The notes under the pieces: generated by a model | What the model was told of the DNA's origin: nothing | The model's database searches: none | Seen by the model: the letters and a program-made list of their open reading frames with translations, nothing else | Shown: positions 59,396-64,000 of the stretch, piece by piece | Numbering within the stretch: the stretch's first letter is position 1 | Layout: every line of letters begins with the position of its first letter | Assembly: GCA_015067565.1 (NCBI GenBank) | Contig: SVMF01000011.1 | Span: 24,113-88,112 of the forward strand | From: Oscillospiraceae bacterium | Lineage (GTDB): Bacteria > Bacillota > Clostridia > Oscillospirales > Oscillospiraceae | Length of the DNA: 64,000 bases | Reading direction: 5' to 3' | Translations under genes and position numbers: made by a program

Positions 59396-61015
59396 TTACT
59401 CCATCCTTACTGTCTTTTCAATGCCGCCTTTGAAGATGATGAGCAGTTCGTTTTTGGATACCACCTTGATGCAGTCGACGAGCTTTCGGGTTACGCTGTC
59501 ATCGTAGTCGATTGGATGATTCTTCAGTACATCCAGCGTTCCAAGGACTTCGTTCATTCTTACTTCGTTCGCATGGGCAGCAATCTGCTGTTCTTTCTTT
59601 GCGGCGATCCGCTTTTTGGTTTCTGCGATCTCTTGGGAGAGTGCGAGGAATTCTTCACTGTCGGCATCGCTTTGCTTGGCTCGGTTCATTACCTCGGCGA
59701 TGAGTTGATTGAGTCGGAGTTCGTCGGCTGCGAGACAGTTGTCATCACTGCTGCCGTAGTACATTCGGATGTGGGCTTGCAGATTCTTGATGGCGAGCTG
59801 GCAGCCGTTATCGTTGACTACCTCTTGGATCGCTTCGACTATCGCTCTGTGAAGGACTGTTTCCTCGATGGTCGGCGAGTCGGAACAGTATTTCGTGCCG
59901 TATTCCATTCTGCTGATGCATCGCCACACGGCTTTCTTCTTGCCGTTTTTACTCCACACCGATCTGCGGTAGGCTGTTCCGCAGTTCCCGCAGATCAGCA
60001 GTTCAGTGAGGGCATATTTGCTTGAGTATTTGCCAAGTTCGGTCTTTACTCCCGTCTGTCTTTTCTTTTTCAGACTGCCGCGCCTTGCAAGCTCCATCTG
60101 TACTCTGTCGAACTTTTCTCGTGGTATGATAGCAGGATGGTTGTTGGTGACGTAGTATTGAGGACGGTCGGTGTTCTTCTTGCTCTCCTTTGTGATGCAG
60201 TTGACGATATAGGTCTTGCAGAGGAGTGCATCGCCTTTATACTTTTCATTGGTGAGTATCGACCGTATGGTGGACTCGCTCCACGTGGTCTTTCCGGTCG
60301 GCGAGAGTCTGCCAGCGGCTTCGAGCTTGTATTTGATGGTGCGGATACTGTCGCCGTCGAGGAACCAGTCGTATATCGTCACGACCGTTTCGGCTTCTTC
60401 GGGGACGATTTCGGGTTTTCCGTCTGCACCTTTTCGATAGCCGAGGAAGTTTTTGTAGCTGATGGCTACATTGCCTTTCTCGGCACTTTTTTGTTTGCCC
60501 CATTTTACGTTTCCGCTTAATGACTCAGACTCGGACTGAGCGAAGATGCCGTGCATACTGATGTAGATTTCGCTCGTCATGTGCATGGTATTGAGACCTT
60601 CTTTTTCGAAGATCACGGGGATGCCGAGTTGCTTTAGTTCTCTCACATAGTTGAGGCAGTCCACAGTGTTTCTTGCGAATCGGCTGACCGATTTGGTGAT
60701 GATCTGATCGATCTTACCTTTTCGGCACATCCTTATCATTCGCATAAAGTCTTTTCGCTTGTCTGCCTGAGTACCGGATATACCTTCGTCTGCGAAGATT
60801 CCCACGAGTGACCATTCGGGATTACTCATGATCTTGTCGGTGTAAGCTGCCACCTGTGCTTCAAAGCTCAGTTCCTGTTCATCGGAGTCGGTGGATACTC
60901 GGCAGTAGGCTGCGGTTCGCAGTTGTCGTTTGACCGTTGATGTTTGGTCGATAACGATGGTCGGTGGTATAACTCGGACGGTCTTTACTAACGGTTCAGT
61001 TACAGTCGGTGGCAT
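59396..61015 (-). CDS. Large serine recombinase 3 (catalytic)
   Basis: A 539-residue large serine recombinase. N-terminal resolvase domain with TAAYCRVSTDSDEQ (nucleophile Ser), DEGISGTQADKR and TKSVSRFARN. The recombinase domain has YKNFLGYRKGADGKPEIVPEEA; the zinc ribbon is CGNCGTAYRR...WRCISR...C; a coiled-coil follows (LSQEIAETKKRIAAKKEQQ). It could integrate and excise the element. Its start overlaps the end of the second recombinase by 20 bp, with GGAGAACGATC before the ATG. Confidence 0.92.
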   Translation of the reverse strand: MPPTVTEPLVKTVRVIPPTIVIDQTSTVKRQLRTAAYCRVSTDSDEQELSFEAQVAAYTDKIMSNPEWSLVGIFADEGISGTQADKRKDFMRMIRMCRKGKIDQIITKSVSRFARNTVDCLNYVRELKQLGIPVIFEKEGLNTMHMTSEIYISMHGIFAQSESESLSGNVKWGKQKSAEKGNVAISYKNFLGYRKGADGKPEIVPEEAETVVTIYDWFLDGDSIRTIKYKLEAAGRLSPTGKTTWSESTIRSILTNEKYKGDALLCKTYIVNCITKESKKNTDRPQYYVTNNHPAIIPREKFDRVQMELARRGSLKKKRQTGVKTELGKYSSKYALTELLICGNCGTAYRRSVWSKNGKKKAVWRCISRMEYGTKYCSDSPTIEETVLHRAIVEAIQEVVNDNGCQLAIKNLQAHIRMYYGSSDDNCLAADELRLNQLIAEVMNRAKQSDADSEEFLALSQEIAETKKRIAAKKEQQIAAHANEVRMNEVLGTLDVLKNHPIDYDDSVTRKLVDCIKVVSKNELLIIFKGGIEKTVRME

Positions 61016-61829
61016 GATCGTTCTCCTTTCCGATTACCTGACCGTCGGTCATTTGTAATCTGATTTCTTCCGTTCCGTCGAGCATGACGGCGGATACTCG
61101 TTTTTTGATTTCCCGAATTAAAACGGGAGAGTGCGGTTTCATCTCTGTGAAATCCACGCTCTCCCGTCGCTTGATGTGTAAGGCTGCATATTGCAGAGCT
61201 GCACATTCGAATATTTTGTTTTTCAGTGTTTCAGCATCGACATCGAGACCTTGCAGGTCGTGGTCGATCTCATTGGTCAGCCGGCGCACCGCCGTCATGA
61301 TTTCCTCGGACGGCTCAACCTCGGTTTCGTCTGCGGCTACAATCTTGATTCTCACTAAATCCCACAGGGCCTCGTCGCCTATGGCATAGGTTGCTTTGCA
61401 TTCGGGATTGGAGCAGATATGCACCGTATTGTTTACCCATCTTGCATCGTATCTGCGATTGGTGGATGCGCCGCACTTTCCGCAGATGATCGGCACCACA
61501 GAGGATGAGAAGACCTTCTCTCTCTTGCAGTCTTTCTGTGTGTTTCGGGACTGCATGATCTCTTGTACCTTGTCGTAGGTTTCTTGGTCGATAATGGGCG
61601 GATGAGTTTCTGTGCCGAGGTAAGTGGGATCGGTCAGCATTCGCTGTACACGGTTCTTGTTCCAGTTGTATTTGCCGGGCGCGTATTCAACCTTTTGCGC
61701 GGTTAGCTCATCTGCTTTGGCTTTGAGGGATACACCGGCGATGTAGTCGGAGGTGGCCTGCCTGTATACTGCAATCTGCACCTCGCAGAGTACGGTTTCT
61801 CCGTTCTTCATCATATATCCAAATTTCAT
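60996..61829 (-). CDS. Recombinase-domain protein lacking the catalytic resolvase domain
   Basis: A 277-residue protein that starts directly in the DNA-binding recombinase domain (FGYMMKNGETVLCEVQIAVYRQA ... NWNKNRVQRMLTDPTYLGT) and carries a zinc ribbon (CGKCGASTNRRYD...HICSNPECKAT). The about 140-residue N-terminal catalytic part with the Ser nucleophile is absent. The start is firm: ATG 61829 overlaps the upstream recombinase stop (ATGA) and follows AAGGAGGTG. This is not a simple truncation, as the gene is intact and coupled on both sides. Probably an accessory subunit for att-site recognition or directionality. Confidence 0.85.
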   Translation of the reverse strand: MKFGYMMKNGETVLCEVQIAVYRQATSDYIAGVSLKAKADELTAQKVEYAPGKYNWNKNRVQRMLTDPTYLGTETHPPIIDQETYDKVQEIMQSRNTQKDCKREKVFSSSVVPIICGKCGASTNRRYDARWVNNTVHICSNPECKATYAIGDEALWDLVRIKIVAADETEVEPSEEIMTAVRRLTNEIDHDLQGLDVDAETLKNKIFECAALQYAALHIKRRESVDFTEMKPHSPVLIREIKKRVSAVMLDGTEEIRLQMTDGQVIGKENDHATDCN

Positions 61830-63412
61830 TGGTGCTTGCACCTCCTTGAGTAATATTGGGGTAGACATTCCGTAACCGTCAGCCCACCGTGCAGGTGGAT
61901 TCTCAATTCGGTGTCAGATACTACCGTTGCATTCTTGATGATGGCTCTGACGATATCCTCGTCGTAGTCTGTCATCTCGGTTTCCATATCTTCGAGCATA
62001 TCAGCGAGGTCACGCAGATCATTCAGCATATCGTCGGTTTCGTTTATGGCGAGCAGCTCTCTGCGTTTACTTCGCAGATTGAATATCTTCTGTGTCAGCT
62101 CGTTGTTCTGTGCGGCAAAGTCGGAGGGTTCCAGGATGCCTTGACTCAGCAGTTCTGCGATGACGAGGCTCTGTCGGCTCAGTACGGCGATTTCCTTGTC
62201 GATGGTGCTGATCCTTACCGTCGTGCCGTTCACCTTGCTCTGCATGGCTTCAAGCCGTTCTATCATCGGTATGAGGATGGTATCTCTGCCTGCACGGAGC
62301 TTGGCGATGGCAGTGATGAATGCCTGACACACATCTTCCTCCCGTACCGTGTATATGGTGCAGTCGGTCTTTCCGCTGTTTCGGTAGGCGCATCGCCACA
62401 GCACGTCGTTGGGTGTTACGATTCGGCGGTACGAGTGACCGCATTCGGAGCATCGCAGAAGTTTGGACAGCGGATGTCCTCCGGTCTTTCTGTCCTTGAT
62501 CTGTCGCTGTGCCATCAGTGCGAGGATGGCAGATCGTTCCTCTCTTGTGAAGATGGCAGGTAAGCAGTTCTCCACATAGTATTGGGGTTGGGATCCGTCG
62601 TTCTTGATTCTTCTCGGCGGATACTCGAAGGTAGTGATGCTCTTTTGGAGGAGGGCATCTCCCACGTAGCGTTCATTGGTCAGCACATACTTGACTGCCA
62701 TTGCGTTCCACGGCTTTCCGCTTCTTCTCATTATGCCGTGGGCGTTGAGGTAGTTGGCGATCTTCTGCAAGCCCATGCCTGACAGGTAAAGATCCTTGAT
62801 CAGCCGTACTACTTTGGCTTCTTCCTCGTTGATGATCTCGGTTCCTCTGTTGATGAGGGTATAACCGTATGTGGCAACCGTGCCGAGGAAGTTGCCCGAC
62901 TTCATGGCGTTGGTATAGCTCCATCTCATGTTGTTTCCGTGTGAGATGGATTCGTCCTGTGCCTGTGTGCCGGACAGGGCGAGGATGACCTCACTGGTCA
63001 TGTGGGCGGTGTCGATATGTTCTTTCTCGAAGCATACCGTAACGCCGAGTTTTGACAGCATTCTGACGGTTTCCAAGCAGTCCACGGTGTTTCTTGCGAA
63101 TCGACTGACCGACTTTGTGATGATGCGGTCGATCTTACCTTTCTTACAGTCTGCAATGAGTCGTTTGAAGTCCTCACGCTTTGCCGTACCTCGGCCGCTG
63201 ATGCCTTCGTCTGCGTAGATATCCACGAGGACGGCATCGTCGAGCTTTTCGATCATCTCGGTGTAGTATTTCACCTGTGCGGCGAAGGAGTGCTCCTGGT
63301 CGCTTGAATCGGTGGATACTCGGCAGTAAGCGGCGATTCGTATCTTCTTCGTTTCTTGCATCACGATTATGTTCGGGACTATTTTCGTTACCGTTCGTTG
63401 GGTTTGCTGCAT
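61826..63412 (-). CDS. Large serine recombinase 1 (catalytic)
   Basis: A 528-residue large serine recombinase: IAAYCRVSTDSSDQEHSF (nucleophile Ser), YADEGISGRGTAKRED, TKSVSRFARNTVDCLE; recombinase domain TYGYTLINRGTEIINEEEA...MAVKYVLTNERYVGDALLQ; zinc ribbon LRCSECGHSYRR...WRCAYR...C; a coiled-coil in the C-terminus (DKEIAVLSRQSL...LRSKRRELLA). First of the three coupled recombinase genes. AAAGGAGG is upstream of ATG 63412. Confidence 0.92.
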   Translation of the reverse strand: MQQTQRTVTKIVPNIIVMQETKKIRIAAYCRVSTDSSDQEHSFAAQVKYYTEMIEKLDDAVLVDIYADEGISGRGTAKREDFKRLIADCKKGKIDRIITKSVSRFARNTVDCLETVRMLSKLGVTVCFEKEHIDTAHMTSEVILALSGTQAQDESISHGNNMRWSYTNAMKSGNFLGTVATYGYTLINRGTEIINEEEAKVVRLIKDLYLSGMGLQKIANYLNAHGIMRRSGKPWNAMAVKYVLTNERYVGDALLQKSITTFEYPPRRIKNDGSQPQYYVENCLPAIFTREERSAILALMAQRQIKDRKTGGHPLSKLLRCSECGHSYRRIVTPNDVLWRCAYRNSGKTDCTIYTVREEDVCQAFITAIAKLRAGRDTILIPMIERLEAMQSKVNGTTVRISTIDKEIAVLSRQSLVIAELLSQGILEPSDFAAQNNELTQKIFNLRSKRRELLAINETDDMLNDLRDLADMLEDMETEMTDYDEDIVRAIIKNATVVSDTELRIHLHGGLTVTECLPQYYSRRCKHQ

Positions 63413-63541
63413 ACGGTTTTACCTCCTTTCGTTGTTCTTTTTCTCATGTCGTTGCTCCTTTCTGTGTGTTCTGCCTTTCGGCAACACAACACATACCACA
63501 GGAGTTCAGACATATCCAGAGAGAATGGCGAGATTTTTCAT

Positions 63542-63703
63542 TTAGGACACACTTTTTTCGAGTTGGTGTTGCATCTCTGCGATTTTACGGATGCCGAGGT
63601 ATTCATCCTCGGTGATAATGCCTTTGTCGTATAAAAAACGAAGCAGTCCAAGCTCCCACGCCTGCACCGCTTCGGCTACCGTCTGCTGTTGTCTGTCGGT
63701 CAT
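63542..63703 (-). CDS. Small SHOCT-like protein of the recombinase cassette
   Basis: A 53-residue protein (MTDRQQQTVAEAVQAWELGL, then LRFLYDKGIITEDEYLGIRK, then about 13 residues). The part L-x-x-L-Y-D-K-G-I-I-T-E-D-E-Y resembles the SHOCT short C-terminal oligomerisation motif. GGAGGTG lies 6 nt upstream of ATG 63703. It sits between the edge gene and the first recombinase and could be a small DNA-binding or oligomerising helper, for example a directionality factor; that is inference. Confidence 0.65.
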   Translation of the reverse strand: MTDRQQQTVAEAVQAWELGLLRFLYDKGIITEDEYLGIRKIAEMQHQLEKSVS

Positions 63704-63714
63704 ATCAGCACCTC

Positions 63715-64000
63715 CTACATCTGAATGTGAGGACTCTCGTCGGGTGCTTCGTCCTCATCACATTCCGGCTCTACAAGATCGAGGTTCACTGTTCGGAGCT
63801 GCTCCAACACCTCCAACAGATTTCGTGTATTGCCATCGCCGTCCCGGTATTCAATCGTTACTCCGTTTTTATGAAAGGCAGAGACGATCTCAATAAAATC
63901 CTGGGGATCTAACGAGATACGGGAGGGATCGCTGATGAGCATCGTTTTGATGCCGTCGGCTTTTAGGCGTTCCGCAAGCCGGAGCATATTTTCCTTCTCG
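63715..64000 (-). CDS. Resolvase-like protein, 3' part only (5' end outside window)
   Basis: The frame is open to the window edge; the visible 95 residues include MLISDPSRISLDPQDFIEIVSAFHKNG, which aligns in pattern with the SRFARNxxDxLxxVRxLxxxGV helix of serine resolvases (SRISxDPxDF here). An acidic tail follows (PECDEDEAPDESP). Neither DNA-binding recombinase domain nor zinc ribbon is present, so it is a short resolvase-like protein. ATG 63987 would make it too short for the fold. Probably the first gene of the recombinase operon. Confidence 0.6.
   Translation of the reverse strand, partial: EKENMLRLAERLKADGIKTMLISDPSRISLDPQDFIEIVSAFHKNGVTIEYRDGDGNTRNLLEVLEQLRTVNLDLVEPECDEDEAPDESPHIQM

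Noticed and set aside
63388..63447. 19-codon ORF overlapping the first recombinase start, with its own AAAGGAG site
   Set aside because: Could be a leader peptide, but too short to support; noted only because both ribosome sites are good.

Overview
The window is chromosomal DNA of a strictly anaerobic Gram-positive bacterium, most likely a gut-type Clostridia (Oscillospiraceae/Ruminococcaceae-like). The evidence is an electron-bifurcating [FeFe] hydrogenase with a Rex repressor, a class III (oxygen-sensitive) ribonucleotide reductase, a CwlD-type amidase of spore formers, a Firmicutes-type L27 with a cleavable N-terminus next to the Prp protease, and strong sigma-A promoters and GGAGG ribosome sites. 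This is inference from gene families; there is no rRNA or tRNA here to place the organism.

Layout. 1-2073 is the 3' part of a large secreted protein of repeated Ig-like units. 2089-20652 is one long rightward surface-polysaccharide locus. It opens with an unusual trio (PqqD-like, SipW-like signal peptidase, nucleotidyltransferase), followed by a UDP-HexNAc 4,6-dehydratase, an SDR, a priming sugar transferase, a split transketolase, a UDP-sugar dehydrogenase/epimerase pair (predicted GalNAcA route), five glycosyltransferases, a frameshifted acyltransferase, an EpsG-type polymerase, and an AT-rich tail with a GNAT and a GINT1-like protein. No Wzx flippase or chain-length regulator is in the window. 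20694-22604 holds a deacetylase-like gene and a second acyltransferase.

22604-23171 is gene-free and folds into nested hairpins. One 264-bp part of it recurs, inverted and almost identical, at 39591-39854. Between the two copies lie the hydCBA-rex-TM1266 operon (leftward), a dinB operon under a LexA-like site, cwlD-radA, an ATP-grasp gene, a moxR-DUF58-transglutaminase operon, a HAD phosphatase with a tyrosine recombinase, and a 1.2-kb decayed region with an IS3 transposase remnant.

39921-59150 is mainly housekeeping: an EFR1 ferredoxin-flavodoxin with a TPR-XRE regulator, nadE, pfkA, an LTA-synthase-like sulfatase, obgE, rplU-prp-rpmA, apbE, a CBS protein, gluQ, a hydroxyacid dehydrogenase, an LCP protein, and the anaerobic deoxynucleotide operon nrdG-nrdD-trxB under an NrdR box. 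In that operon NrdD carries a fused C-terminal glutaredoxin-like domain. A small lipoprotein-nucleotidyltransferase-P-loop cluster and a DUF1295 membrane protein follow.

59237-64000 is the edge of an integrative element. Three translationally coupled large serine recombinase genes are preceded by a SHOCT-like small protein and a resolvase-like fragment that runs off the window. The middle recombinase lacks the catalytic domain. This cassette and the inverted structured repeats are the least explained parts of the window.
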